Of a stretch of 64,000 nt of DNA, positions 46,038-54,773 are shown in pieces. A program made the position numbers and the translations under genes. The stretch covers positions 1-64,000 of the forward strand of contig NZ_JAINFL010000015.1 of NCBI RefSeq assembly GCF_022458895.1. The letters run 5' to 3'. The notes below the pieces were generated by a model that was not told the DNA's origin, ran no database searches, and was given only the letters and a program-made list of their open reading frames with translations. Within the stretch, counting starts at the first letter, position 1; each line of letters begins with the position of its first letter. This DNA comes from Roseihalotalea indica (GTDB lineage Bacteria; Bacteroidota; Bacteroidia; Cytophagales; Cyclobacteriaceae).

Positions 46038-46607
46038 ATGCCTAGAAAAAAACGTAACGCAGGCGAAGTGAATGCCGGCTCAATGGCCGATATTGCTTTC
46101 TTACTGCTTATCTTCTTCCTGGTAACCACCACCATTGCGTCTGACAAAGGGTTGGCAATTCAGCTTCCTCCTAAACCAGACCCAAATGATCCTCCTCCGG
46201 AAGTAAAGTTCAATGAGCGAAACCTTTTTAAAGTGCTCGTGAACTCTCAAGACCGGATGTTGGTAGAAGGTGAGCCTATGGACGATGCATCTCAACTTCG
46301 AGAAATGGTGCAAACATTCGTTAACAACAACGGTCGGGACCCTCAGTCTTCTGATAATCCTCAGGATGCAGTAGTATCATTTAAAACTGACCGGGGTACT
46401 AGTTACAACCGCTACATCGAAGTGCTGGATGAGTTGCAAGGTGCTTACTATGATCTCTATGCTCAACGATTAGGACTTACCGTTAAGCAAATACGTGAGA
46501 TTAACGATCAGGAACCTAGTGTTCAGGATAGGTATGATGAACTGAAGAAAGAGATTCCTATGAACATCTCTATTGCAGAACCATCTAAAGTAGGAGGAGG
46601 TAACTAA
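46038..46607 (+). CDS. exbD: ExbD/TolR-family protein 1
   Basis: 189 residues from the ATG at 46038 (MPRKKRN); an upstream in-frame ATG at 45996 lies inside the previous gene and adds a non-family prefix, so it was not used. One transmembrane helix (MADIAFLLLIFFLVTTTIASD) with the Asp needed for proton coupling, then a periplasmic domain. Its stop overlaps the start of the next exbD by one base. Two consecutive ExbD proteins are the usual Bacteroidota arrangement. Confidence 0.92.
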   Translation: MPRKKRNAGEVNAGSMADIAFLLLIFFLVTTTIASDKGLAIQLPPKPDPNDPPPEVKFNERNLFKVLVNSQDRMLVEGEPMDDASQLREMVQTFVNNNGRDPQSSDNPQDAVVSFKTDRGTSYNRYIEVLDELQGAYYDLYAQRLGLTVKQIREINDQEPSVQDRYDELKKEIPMNISIAEPSKVGGGN

Positions 46608-47074
46608 TGTCAAAGTTTAAGAAAAAATCATCGGCAAGCCAGGATATTCCAACCTCAGCATTGCCAGACATTATTTTCATGCTGTTGTTCTTCTTCATGG
46701 TAACAACTGTACTCCGGGAAACTGATATCCTGGTAGAGCAAAACCTACCCCGAGCAGAACAGCTACGGAAAATGCAGAAAAAATCATTAGTGAGTTATAT
46801 CTATATCGGAAAACCTCGCGATACAGATAAATACGGATCTGAACCGCGGATACAAACTAATGATGTGCTAATAGCACCGGAAGGTATTGTGCAGTTTATA
46901 GAAGCTGAGCGGAGCAAGCTTAGTGAAGCTGAACGTAACCAGATCACAATGGCGATGAAAGTTGACGACGATGCTAAGATGGGTATCGTTTCTGACGTGC
47001 AAACCGAATTACGAGAAGCCAATGCCCTGAAGGTGTTGTATAATACACCACCTGAAACTGGGGCTGTTGAGTAA
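46607..47074 (+). CDS. exbD: ExbD/TolR-family protein 2
   Basis: 155 residues. Basic start (MSKFKKKSSASQDIPTSALP), then the transmembrane segment DIIFMLLFFFMVTTVL carrying the proton-pathway Asp, and a short periplasmic domain. Fourth and last gene of the operon; a strong hairpin terminator follows 26 bp later. No TonB gene is in this operon or elsewhere in the window. Confidence 0.92.
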   Translation: MSKFKKKSSASQDIPTSALPDIIFMLLFFFMVTTVLRETDILVEQNLPRAEQLRKMQKKSLVSYIYIGKPRDTDKYGSEPRIQTNDVLIAPEGIVQFIEAERSKLSEAERNQITMAMKVDDDAKMGIVSDVQTELREANALKVLYNTPPETGAVE

Positions 47075-47100
47075 CTTTATCATTCTTTATAAACTAAAAA

Positions 47101-47133
47101 GCCTTCCCGCATCTTGTGGGAAGGCTTTTTTTT
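47101..47133 (+). terminator. Rho-independent terminator of the ExbB/ExbD operon
   Basis: GCCTTCCCGC-ATCTT-GTGGGAAGGC forms a 10-bp stem (one G-T pair) with a 5-base loop, followed by eight T. An A-run precedes the stem, so it may also act on the minus strand against the symporter operon. Confidence 0.92.
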
Positions 47134-47212
47134 AGTCTGATAAGCAAAAAATATATGGCAAAAAGAAACCCCCGCATTTATGAAAAGGTATGCAGGCGTT
47201 AAGAGGGGCAGT

Positions 47213-47389
47213 TTACTTTTCTTCTTTATCAGGCTCTGGTGATTTTTCAGCAAAATGTCGATTATGGAGCGAGTTTAATAAGCGGAATATATCACGCGCT
47301 CCCAGAGGAATGATAATGACTAGTGTTACCATATAGATAAGAATACCAACTCCACATAGGTACTTCCAGAAAAGAATCCATTCATCCAT
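47213..47389 (-). CDS. 58-residue membrane protein paired with the SSS symporter
   Basis: Start at the ATG at 47389 (MDEWILFWKYLCGVG), which overlaps the symporter stop by 8 bp. One hydrophobic helix (CGVGILIYMVTLVIIIPLGA) is followed by a short charged tail (AEKSPEPDKEEK). A longer in-frame start at 47455 would read through the symporter end and is rejected. Small subunits beside SSS transporters are known for pantothenate and acetate carriers; here the overlap alone suggests a partner role. Confidence 0.65.
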   Translation of the reverse strand: MDEWILFWKYLCGVGILIYMVTLVIIIPLGARDIFRLLNSLHNRHFAEKSPEPDKEEK

Positions 47390-48953
47390 GGGGCACCTCC
47401 TCTTCGTTAGCAGCAACCGCGCTCTTTGGATCAGGAAATAGTAAGGAAAAAACAATCAATAGAAAGGCACACCAGAGATAGTTTATTAAACCCAGCAGGC
47501 TTGTACTGAACCAGGGAAGCAATTCCTGTATCTGCACTGGAAAAATACCTACCAAAGAAATAAGCCCACCCAGCATAGCGGCCCAGGCTCCCGCAACAGA
47601 TGCCTTTTTCCAATATACCCCTCCTACCAAAGCGGCCGAGGCCCCCGTCAGGTATATGTTTGTGCTAATGGCCATGTAAGTCCAGACACTATCTGGCAGT
47701 TCGTACCACAGGCCCCAGATCAGCAAAAACAATCCCATCAGAACAATGCTAACTCGAGCATAGCGAATCTGCTCTTGTTGACTGACTCGCCTTTTTTGTA
47801 ATGGTAAAATAATATCACGGGATATAATTGAAGCCCAGGTGATAAAGTAGGAGTCGTGCGTAGACATAAAAGCGGCCAGCAGACCAGCAACTAATACTCC
47901 CAACATTCCGGATGGTAAGAGCTTTCCCATAAACAGTGGCATGGCTTCGGCTACATGCGCCGCTTCATGAGCCACCCCCGTGGGGAAAAAGAAATTGCGC
48001 CATCCGGGGTCTTGCACAAACCAATAAAAAGCCGCCAAAGCAAACAAAGCAGGAACGGCCGTCCGGATAAATTGCCCGGGCGACCCCAGCAGAAAGGTTT
48101 GCCGGGCTATGGTTGGGTTCTGGCCCGTTAGTGCCCGTGAAGCAGTCGGTCCCCAGCTAAAACTTGAGGTAATGTACACCACCAGCATCCATATCAGATA
48201 CAGAATGCCGTAGCTATCCGGGTCAAATGGGTTTACAGCGGCTTCACCTTTCGCAAAGACCAGGGTTTCAACCATGTGGTCCCAGTTGATGATTGGGTCA
48301 GAAAAGACAAAATACAGCCCTAATAGCAACCCAATGCTCAGTACCATAAACTGAAAATAATCAGTAATAATAACAGCTACCATTCCTCCCATAATGGTAT
48401 AAGCAACCACCAAAAGAATAAGCAAAGTCATTACCAGATTTACCACCATTTGGGCATCTCCCAAGGCTATCAGACCGGTAGAGTAGGTTAAAAAAGTGGC
48501 TCCCATCTTAGGAAACAACCCCATATTTAAAATTCCCGCCAGTACCATAAGCACTCCTGAAAGTATCCGCACCTTACGATTATACCGCTTCTCAAAATAT
48601 TCGGGTATGGTCACCAGTTTTTTGCGCCGCAATTCCTGGATGACCCACCCTGTCTTTCCAATAACGAAGGCGGCAATTAGCCCGATAAGCGGAATAGCCA
48701 GATAGGCAAATCCACGGGTAAAAGCTTCAATAGAGGCATACATAACGGTAACCAGCCCCAGTTCGGTCCCAATATAGCTGGCGGTATTCAACGCTAGTCC
48801 GGTTGCTCGCCCTCCTACCATATAGTCAGGCACAGTATGAATATACTTATTCACCAGCATACCCACCGCCCCCATACTCAGGATGTACGTGATCACAATG
48901 CCCCAGTCCAGGATAGAAAAATTAGTCTCGAATAGAAAAGGAGCTACTTCCAT
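47382..48953 (-). CDS. Sodium:solute symporter (SSS) family transporter
   Basis: 523 residues with about 13 transmembrane helices. Family marks include GRATGLALNTASYIGTELG, GKTGWVIQELRRKKLVTIPEYFEKRYNRK and SSFSWGPTASRAL. Imports an organic solute with sodium; the substrate cannot be read from the sequence. It overlaps a 58-residue membrane protein gene downstream by 8 bp and begins 5 bp after an NTF2-like gene, forming a four-gene unit with an SDR dehydrogenase. Confidence 0.92.
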   Translation of the reverse strand: MEVAPFLFETNFSILDWGIVITYILSMGAVGMLVNKYIHTVPDYMVGGRATGLALNTASYIGTELGLVTVMYASIEAFTRGFAYLAIPLIGLIAAFVIGKTGWVIQELRRKKLVTIPEYFEKRYNRKVRILSGVLMVLAGILNMGLFPKMGATFLTYSTGLIALGDAQMVVNLVMTLLILLVVAYTIMGGMVAVIITDYFQFMVLSIGLLLGLYFVFSDPIINWDHMVETLVFAKGEAAVNPFDPDSYGILYLIWMLVVYITSSFSWGPTASRALTGQNPTIARQTFLLGSPGQFIRTAVPALFALAAFYWFVQDPGWRNFFFPTGVAHEAAHVAEAMPLFMGKLLPSGMLGVLVAGLLAAFMSTHDSYFITWASIISRDIILPLQKRRVSQQEQIRYARVSIVLMGLFLLIWGLWYELPDSVWTYMAISTNIYLTGASAALVGGVYWKKASVAGAWAAMLGGLISLVGIFPVQIQELLPWFSTSLLGLINYLWCAFLLIVFSLLFPDPKSAVAANEEEVPHG

Positions 48954-48958
48954 AAGAA

Positions 48959-49441
48959 TTATTCCAATGGATTCGGCAGATAGCCAATAAATCCGGCAAT
49001 CTTCCAGGTGCCTTGTAGCTTACGGCAACGATACAACGTCTGCCAGTTGAGACGGTCAACCTCGCCATCTTTACGGCGAATGCTACCATCAAATTTCTTA
49101 TGTAATAGCGCCCTGTCACCGACAATCGCTATATCCCGTAAATCGGTAGCCTCATACAGTGCCTGTTCAGTATCCTCTGCCCATTCAGTCTGGGCAAAAT
49201 CTTTCGCCTGCTGTAGCCAGGCCACTTGGTAAGTTTCCAGATTTGGAAAAGTGAGTTGCCAGGAGTCAGGATTACGAAGAAAGCGAGCGTCAATGCCCAT
49301 AAAGTTTTCCTCTATAAAATCAGGTGCCACCCGGCTCCAGTCTTGTGCGATAAAAGCCTGAATGTCTCGCTCTACCAGCATCTCCCACAATGCGCGCCGA
49401 TCGGGGTCGGTAAGTGGAAAAGGGTTCTGGTTAACATTCAT
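48959..49441 (-). CDS. NTF2/SnoaL-like protein
   Basis: 160 residues from the ATG at 49441 (MNVNQNPF); a GTG at 49468 would add nine residues. The body shows an SnoaL/NTF2-like pattern: RALWEMLVERDIQAFIAQDWSRVAPDFI at the start and later LNWQTLYRCRKLQGTWKIAGFIGYLP. No catalytic residues can be named. It lies 5 bp before the symporter and 83 bp after the SDR gene, suggesting a shared pathway of unknown substrate. Confidence 0.68.
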   Translation of the reverse strand: MNVNQNPFPLTDPDRRALWEMLVERDIQAFIAQDWSRVAPDFIEENFMGIDARFLRNPDSWQLTFPNLETYQVAWLQQAKDFAQTEWAEDTEQALYEATDLRDIAIVGDRALLHKKFDGSIRRKDGEVDRLNWQTLYRCRKLQGTWKIAGFIGYLPNPLE

Positions 49442-49523
49442 CAGCGTATTCTTTGAAGGTCTTATCACAAAGCATAACTAGTCTATTCAGCATGTACCGG
49501 GCAACTGGTTTTGTAAGAAAGCA

Positions 49524-50330
49524 TCATTCTTTTTCACTGAAGCCCCGTGTAAAGAGCATGCTGGTAAGCCCCTGGTCTACGTACATCACCTGACCGGTAA
49601 CCGCCCGGCTAAGATCGGATAATAAGAAAGCCGCAACGTTTCCGCAGTCTCGGGCCTCTATCAGGCGGGGTATGCTCTGATACTCATTTTTATAAGTATC
49701 GACCCACTGGTGGGGGTCATCAGCAAGATTTTTCAGGAGATCGTAATTCTGCTCAGCATGCACATAACCAGGGCCAATAGCATTACAGCGGATATTGAAT
49801 CTTCCTAACTCCACGGCCATAGCCCGGGTTAGCCCTTCCACGGCTCCTTTGGTGCCAGCATAAACCACATACTGAGCCGAAGCTGCCTTGGCATGTACTG
49901 AGGAAACGTTCACGATAGCTCCTTCAGTTTTTGTAGGAAGCAACTGCCGGACAAAGGCTTTGCTCATCAGCCACATAGCCCGCACGTTTACGCCAAACAA
50001 GCGGTCATATTCATGTTCCTCTACCTCATACATAGGTTTAGTAATACCAATCCCGGCACTGTTCACCAAGTTGTGCACTACACCATACTGCTCATTGATC
50101 TCGCGAAACATGCGTTCCACTTCACTGGCTTGACTAATATCTCCGGGTACGGCGACTGATCCGGGGTACTTCTCTACCGCTTCTTGCAGGGCGTCTTCCC
50201 GGATATCGTTAATGAACAAGTTGCCGCCAAACGCAGCGATGGCTTCACAAATACCACCGCCCACGCCAAATCCAGCGCCTCCGGTTACAAGAATATTTTT
50301 ATTACTAAGGTCAATTGATGGTGTAGGCAT
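49524..50330 (-). CDS. Short-chain dehydrogenase/reductase (SDR) family
   Basis: 268 residues. Cofactor loop TGGAGFGVGGGIC at about residues 16-28, then FINDIRED, NSAGIG, NVSSVHAKAA (Ser) and YVVYAGTKGAVEG (Tyr-x3-Lys). It is an NAD(P)-dependent oxidoreductase, probably acting on a sugar or polyol, by family. First gene of the minus-strand unit SDR, NTF2-like, symporter, small membrane protein; divergent from the GNAT operon. Confidence 0.9.
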   Translation of the reverse strand: MPTPSIDLSNKNILVTGGAGFGVGGGICEAIAAFGGNLFINDIREDALQEAVEKYPGSVAVPGDISQASEVERMFREINEQYGVVHNLVNSAGIGITKPMYEVEEHEYDRLFGVNVRAMWLMSKAFVRQLLPTKTEGAIVNVSSVHAKAASAQYVVYAGTKGAVEGLTRAMAVELGRFNIRCNAIGPGYVHAEQNYDLLKNLADDPHQWVDTYKNEYQSIPRLIEARDCGNVAAFLLSDLSRAVTGQVMYVDQGLTSMLFTRGFSEKE

Positions 50331-50413
50331 GCACTAAACTTAAGGAAAGATTTTTATTTTGTCTAACAATTTTAAGGCACCTCATAAGATTAAGAATCAC
50401 CCATTAGGCAACG

Positions 50414-51367
50414 ATGACTATACAAATTAAACCAGCCACCCCAACGGATGCCGCCCAGCTAACAGTATTAGGCCGACAAACTTTTGTCGAGGCTTTTGAA
50501 AAAGATAATAACCCTCAGGACTTCTGGGCTTATGTAGATGAAGCGTTTCAGGAAACCACCATCCAGCAAGAGCTCAGTGATCCGCATTCGGCCTTTTTCA
50601 TTGCCTATACTGAAAATGAGGCAGTAGGATACTTGAAACTGCGTTTTGATCATACCCCCACTCAATTGCATGGAACAAAGGCATTAGAGATTCAGCGTAT
50701 TTATGTGCAGCAATCGGCTATCGGAAAAGGTATTGGCGCCCAATTGCTGCAAGTAGCTCTCCGGTATGCTCAGACGAATGCCTATACCACCGCATGGCTG
50801 GGCGTATGGGAACATAATGCCCGGGCCATTACTTTTTACCAGAAATGGGACTTTCAGATCTTCGGATCGCACCGTTTTATGATGGGCAATGACCCGCAGA
50901 CCGACTTACTCATGAAGCGGGAGATACCACCCCTGGAAATAGTGCCAGCCTCATCGCAGGATCTCCCAGGCATCACCACGCTGCTTCAGCAACAAAGACT
51001 ACCAACCGAAGATCTAAGCGACCAGATACAGCTGCTAGTAGCTAAAGATATGATAGAGCAGGTAATCGGTTCTTGTGGTATGGAAGTTTATGAAGAAGTG
51101 GGCCTGTTGCGCTCGCTGGCTGTTGCTCCCGAATACCAGGGACAGGGGTTGGGCCAACAACTGGTTAAGTACCTCGAAGAAAATGCCCGGAAACAAGGTA
51201 TTGCTACGCTCTATCTCCTTACCACAACAGCGGATCACTTTTTTGAAAAACTAGAATACCAGCGAGTCGATCGAAGTAGTGTCCCCGCAGCCATTCAGCA
51301 GACGGCTGAGTTTACGCAATTGTGCCCTTCTACAGCAGTAGTGATGCAGAAAACAATTACGCAGTAA
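50414..51367 (+). CDS. Tandem-GNAT acetyltransferase
   Basis: 317 residues made of two GNAT domains. The first (about 1-165) has the acetyl-CoA loop IQRIYVQQSAIGKGIGAQLLQVAL; the second (about 175-317) has LRSLAVAPEYQGQGLGQQLVKYL, the Q/RxxGxG loop. The second resembles small ArsN2-like or related acetyltransferases. The acceptor is unknown. First of three genes read together, with a GNAT gene 3 bp later. Confidence 0.87.
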   Translation: MTIQIKPATPTDAAQLTVLGRQTFVEAFEKDNNPQDFWAYVDEAFQETTIQQELSDPHSAFFIAYTENEAVGYLKLRFDHTPTQLHGTKALEIQRIYVQQSAIGKGIGAQLLQVALRYAQTNAYTTAWLGVWEHNARAITFYQKWDFQIFGSHRFMMGNDPQTDLLMKREIPPLEIVPASSQDLPGITTLLQQQRLPTEDLSDQIQLLVAKDMIEQVIGSCGMEVYEEVGLLRSLAVAPEYQGQGLGQQLVKYLEENARKQGIATLYLLTTTADHFFEKLEYQRVDRSSVPAAIQQTAEFTQLCPSTAVVMQKTITQ

Positions 51368-51370
51368 CCT

Positions 51371-51916
51371 ATGGAAAGCTCTGTTTCTAACTTACACATT
51401 GACCGCATCTACCCGGAAGATGCTGAACGACTGTCACAAGTAGCCCAGAAGGCTTATTACGACCATTTCGTGTATCTGTGGGAGGATAATGGAGTAAGCT
51501 ATGTACAGGCCATGTTTTCGGAAGATGTTTTATACCGGGATTTAGCTGATCCGCAAACTCGGTACTACCTGGCCAGTCAGGATCAGCAACCCGTAGGCTA
51601 CCTGAGAATTAACCTTGAGGCACCGTTAGACGAATACAAGAATGTCCTTGAGCTATCGCGTATTTACCTGACGAAGGAAGGCGCCGGGCAGGGAATCGGG
51701 AAGAAACTGGTACAGCGATGTTTTGAAGAAGCCGTTGCACAACAAAAGGAGGCGGTCTGGCTGAAAGTTCTGGAGAGTAGTGAAAATAGTATAGCCTTCT
51801 ACTGTAAGCAGGGGTTTGTCAAACATGCCGATATCACATTCAACTACCCCCGCCTGAAAACTCGCTACCAGTCCATGCACATCATGAAAAAAACAATGCC
51901 CAACCATGCCCATTGA
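51371..51916 (+). CDS. GNAT-family acetyltransferase
   Basis: 181 residues. The acetyl-CoA binding region LSRIYLTKEGAGQGIGKKLVQRCF is clear; the N-terminal half resembles the first domain of the gene before (RIYPEDAERLSQVAQKAY). It begins 3 bp after the tandem-GNAT gene and overlaps the next gene by 11 bp. The acceptor is unknown. Confidence 0.88.
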   Translation: MESSVSNLHIDRIYPEDAERLSQVAQKAYYDHFVYLWEDNGVSYVQAMFSEDVLYRDLADPQTRYYLASQDQQPVGYLRINLEAPLDEYKNVLELSRIYLTKEGAGQGIGKKLVQRCFEEAVAQQKEAVWLKVLESSENSIAFYCKQGFVKHADITFNYPRLKTRYQSMHIMKKTMPNHAH

Positions 51917-52247
51917 TTACCACGGAAAAGTATTTCGTTCCCTCAGCAATAGCGGAAGCGGTGAAGTAGACCAGGAAACTCGCTTTTACTATCAGCAGGA
52001 AGGGCAAATCGTAACAGCTACCTACCGCGGTGGTGCCATTCAACACGGACAATTGATTGCCTTGGCCAACCCGGAAGGTACGCTGAATATGCGCTACCAG
52101 CATGTGAACCAAGCTGGTGAACTGATGACCGGCCAGTGTACTTCAACACCTGAAGTACTAGCCAGTGGAAAGCTCCGCATGCATGAGCAATGGACCTGGA
52201 CCAGCGGCGACCATTCTTCCGGCACCTCTATAGTAGAAGAGATTTAG
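51906..52247 (+). CDS. Small conserved protein often labelled n-acetylglutamate synthase
   Basis: 113 residues. MPIDYHGKVFRSLSNSGSGEVD, ATYRGGAIQHGQLIALANPEG, LNMRYQHVNQAGELMTG and LHEQWTWTSGD-like ending. It matches a small beta-rich family common in Bacteroidota that databases call n-acetylglutamate synthase. It lacks any GNAT or synthase fold, so that label is doubtful. It overlaps the GNAT gene by 11 bp and is probably translated with it. Confidence 0.7.
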   Translation: MPIDYHGKVFRSLSNSGSGEVDQETRFYYQQEGQIVTATYRGGAIQHGQLIALANPEGTLNMRYQHVNQAGELMTGQCTSTPEVLASGKLRMHEQWTWTSGDHSSGTSIVEEI

Positions 52248-52290
52248 CACATAGATACGCATCATTTCTGAACACAACCAACCTATCACG

Positions 52291-53742
52291 TTAAGCCAGC
52301 TTGGTCTTTCGTAGTTTATCTCCTTTTTGAATAATATCGTCCAGCAGATCATTCAGGATGGACTCTGTGGTGAACGGATTCATCAATGTGGTTCGCAGGT
52401 ATAGTTCGCCTTTGAGTTGCGTTTGTACAATGTAGAAGCGCCCTTCTTCTATGGTATCTTGCCGGATTTGAGCATTTAGCTTATTCAACTGATCAGCAGG
52501 AATACCAACCGGTGCGTACCGGAAACATATAATATTGGCTTGAGGCGTAAGAGCCAGTTCCAAAGATTCTCGCTGCTGAATCGACTGAGCGAAGCGTTCG
52601 GCTAGTTCGTACAGGTACGTCACGTTCTCATCCCACAGCTTCCATCCGTAGGTGCGTAGCAACGTATACACGGTGATGCTCATCATGCGTTTGGTGCATT
52701 CCATCGTCCGCTTTCCGGAATTAAACCATTCACCCTCGTTTTCACTGAGCAGGTAGGAGGCGTTCTGCGCAAAGGTGGTGAAGGAGTAGCTTTCGTCTTT
52801 AAACATTAAGCCGGTAGTGAGCGCGGGAGTCATCAGCATTTTATGAAAATCAATGGTAATGGAATCGGCCTGGGATAAACCACTAACGCGCTGCCGGTAC
52901 TTCCGGGAAAAAGCCGCCGGGGCACCATGCGCACCATCCACGTGCAGCCATAAATCATGCTGTCGGCAAAAGCGAGCAGTCTCTTCTAGGTTATCGTACG
53001 AGCCGGTGGAAGTAGTGCAAGCTGAGGCTACGACGGCAATCACCTTTCTTCCGTTAGCTTTGGCCTGGTGGTAGCAAGTCTCCAACTGATCGGTTCGCAT
53101 GCGGTACTGAGCATCTACCGGCACCTTGATAATGCCTTCATCACCCCAACCCATAATTTTTACAGCCCGATCTACACAGTAATGCGCTTCTTCTGATACC
53201 AGCAAGGCCAGTGGCTCCGGCGTTCCCTGCTGCCAGGCTGTATAATCACTTTTCACCTGACGAGCGGCCAGCAAGGCAGTAAGGTTCGCCAGCGTCCCCC
53301 CGGAAGTCATAATGCCCCCTCCCTGCTCATCATAGCCAATAGCTGATGCTACCTGTCTCATCACCACTCGCTCAATTACCGAAGATACCGGGCCCATTTC
53401 GTATACCGCCATGCCATTGTTGAGGAAAGCCGACAGAAAACCAGCCAAGGCAGCCGCTGGGGCCGGAGGGCTCACCTGATGCCCAACGTAGCGGGGATGA
53501 TGAATGTGCATGGATTCCATCAGCACCCGGTCAAAAAACTGAGAAAGATTACTCTGAGGAGAAGCTGAAAGGTCAGCTTCCCAGGAAAACAGCTTATCTT
53601 CGGGCGATTGCCAGGGCAACACCGCCAGATGAGGGTTTTGCTGCATTTGCGCCAGATAGTCGGCCAGACGGTCTATTAACTGATGCCCTTGCTGCCGAAA
53701 TTGCTCGGGATCATAGGCTTGCTGTAGCAATGAATTATCCAT
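52291..53742 (-). CDS. Group II pyridoxal-dependent decarboxylase
   Basis: 483 residues. GGTLANLTALLAAR, VDGAHGAPAAFSRKYR and the PLP-lysine region SITIDFHKMLMTPALTTGLMF place it in the DDC/glutamate decarboxylase-like group. In this group the product is an amine from an amino acid such as 2,4-diaminobutyrate, glutamate, aromatic amino acids or aspartate; the specificity is not readable. It is divergent from the Crp/Fnr-type gene over a 376-bp region holding a 23-bp repeat array. Confidence 0.92.
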   Translation of the reverse strand: MDNSLLQQAYDPEQFRQQGHQLIDRLADYLAQMQQNPHLAVLPWQSPEDKLFSWEADLSASPQSNLSQFFDRVLMESMHIHHPRYVGHQVSPPAPAAALAGFLSAFLNNGMAVYEMGPVSSVIERVVMRQVASAIGYDEQGGGIMTSGGTLANLTALLAARQVKSDYTAWQQGTPEPLALLVSEEAHYCVDRAVKIMGWGDEGIIKVPVDAQYRMRTDQLETCYHQAKANGRKVIAVVASACTTSTGSYDNLEETARFCRQHDLWLHVDGAHGAPAAFSRKYRQRVSGLSQADSITIDFHKMLMTPALTTGLMFKDESYSFTTFAQNASYLLSENEGEWFNSGKRTMECTKRMMSITVYTLLRTYGWKLWDENVTYLYELAERFAQSIQQRESLELALTPQANIICFRYAPVGIPADQLNKLNAQIRQDTIEEGRFYIVQTQLKGELYLRTTLMNPFTTESILNDLLDDIIQKGDKLRKTKLA

Positions 53743-53821
53743 AGTATTACTTTCGCGAAAGATACATGGAGTAGGATTAAAACCCTCCTAAAAAACAGGG
53801 GTAAACGCGGTTTTTGAGGCC

Positions 53822-54050
53822 CCTATAAGGACATCGACAATCTCCTTTTAAGGAGATTGATAAAATCCTTATAACGATATCGACTAAATCATTATAAGGA
53901 GATCGACAATACCCTTAAACGATATCGACAGTATCTAGTAAGGAGATTTATACCATTGCTATAAGGAAATTGATAAGATCGTCATAACAATATTGATATC
54001 CCTCTTATGAGGAGATTGATAACATCGTCATCAGGTCTTTGTAGAGCTTT
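53822..54050. repeat. 23-bp tandem repeat array, about ten degenerate copies
   Basis: Ten contiguous units: nine of exactly 23 bp and one of 22 bp (53914-53935). Unit starts are 53822, 53845, 53868, 53891, 53914, 53936, 53959, 53982, 54005 and 54028. The shared core is TATAAGGAGATCGA, followed by CAA or TAA and a short A/T-rich tail; the last unit is the most degraded. There are no spacers, so it is not a CRISPR. It fills most of the divergent promoter region between the decarboxylase and the Crp/Fnr gene. Confidence 0.88.
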
Positions 54051-54118
54051 CCTAAGCTGCTGTTGATCCCCTAAAAGAAGTTTTAACCCTACTTCAAACT
54101 AACGTTACTAAGTAATTT

Positions 54119-54703
54119 ATGACGTACGATTCTATTCTTACGAATGTTGCCAAGCACATTACCCTGGATGAGGCGGAGAACCGGTATTTCACCTCGCTCT
54201 TAACCGTTAAGAAAGTACGTCGGAAAGACTGTCTGCTTCAGGAGAATGAAGTATGTAATGCAATAAGCTACGTTCACACCGGAGCCTTACGAGCCTATTA
54301 TCTGGGCAAAGACGGGAAAGAATCTACCATCATGTTTGCCATTGCCGACTGGTGGGTCACCGACATGTACTGCTTCCTGAACCACCTTCCGGCCATGATG
54401 CACATTGAAGCAATTGAAGACAGTAGCATCTTCCAATTAAGCAAAGTCCATTTTGATCAGCTATTCGCCGAAGTGCCCAAGTTCGAACGGTTTTTCAGAA
54501 TACTGATGCAGAACGCTTATACCCGAGAGCAGCTACGGGTTATCCAGAATTTGTCTCTATCGGCAGAAGAACGCTACCGCAACTTCCTGCAAAAATACCC
54601 CGCAATTGCCCAACAGGTAACGCAGAAACAAATTGCCTCGTATCTGGGCATCACCCCCGAGTTTCTCAGTGCTATCAGAAAGAAGAATCCCAAAAGAAGC
54701 TAA
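54119..54703 (+). CDS. Crp/Fnr-family transcriptional regulator
   Basis: 194 residues. An N-terminal cyclic-nucleotide-binding fold (CLLQENEVCNAISYVHTGALRAYYL, ESTIMFAIADWWVTDM) is followed by a C-terminal winged helix with VTQKQIASYLGITPEFLSAIRKK. The cAMP-contact residues of Crp are not clearly conserved, so the ligand is unknown. Its gene starts 69 bp after the 23-bp repeat array and probably autoregulates. Confidence 0.9.
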   Translation: MTYDSILTNVAKHITLDEAENRYFTSLLTVKKVRRKDCLLQENEVCNAISYVHTGALRAYYLGKDGKESTIMFAIADWWVTDMYCFLNHLPAMMHIEAIEDSSIFQLSKVHFDQLFAEVPKFERFFRILMQNAYTREQLRVIQNLSLSAEERYRNFLQKYPAIAQQVTQKQIASYLGITPEFLSAIRKKNPKRS

Positions 54704-54773
54704 AATTCTTAAGGTATCTTATTTTTTGTTGATCGCGCTACCTCGTACTTTGTGAAAAAGAACCTTCAACACT

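Noticed and set aside
47390..47455. Longer start for the 58-residue membrane protein
   Set aside because: It would extend well into the symporter coding sequence and adds an unlikely hydrophobic-basic prefix; the ATG at 47389 overlaps by only 8 bp.
53822..54050. CRISPR array
   Set aside because: Units are contiguous and degenerate with no spacers; no cas gene is present.
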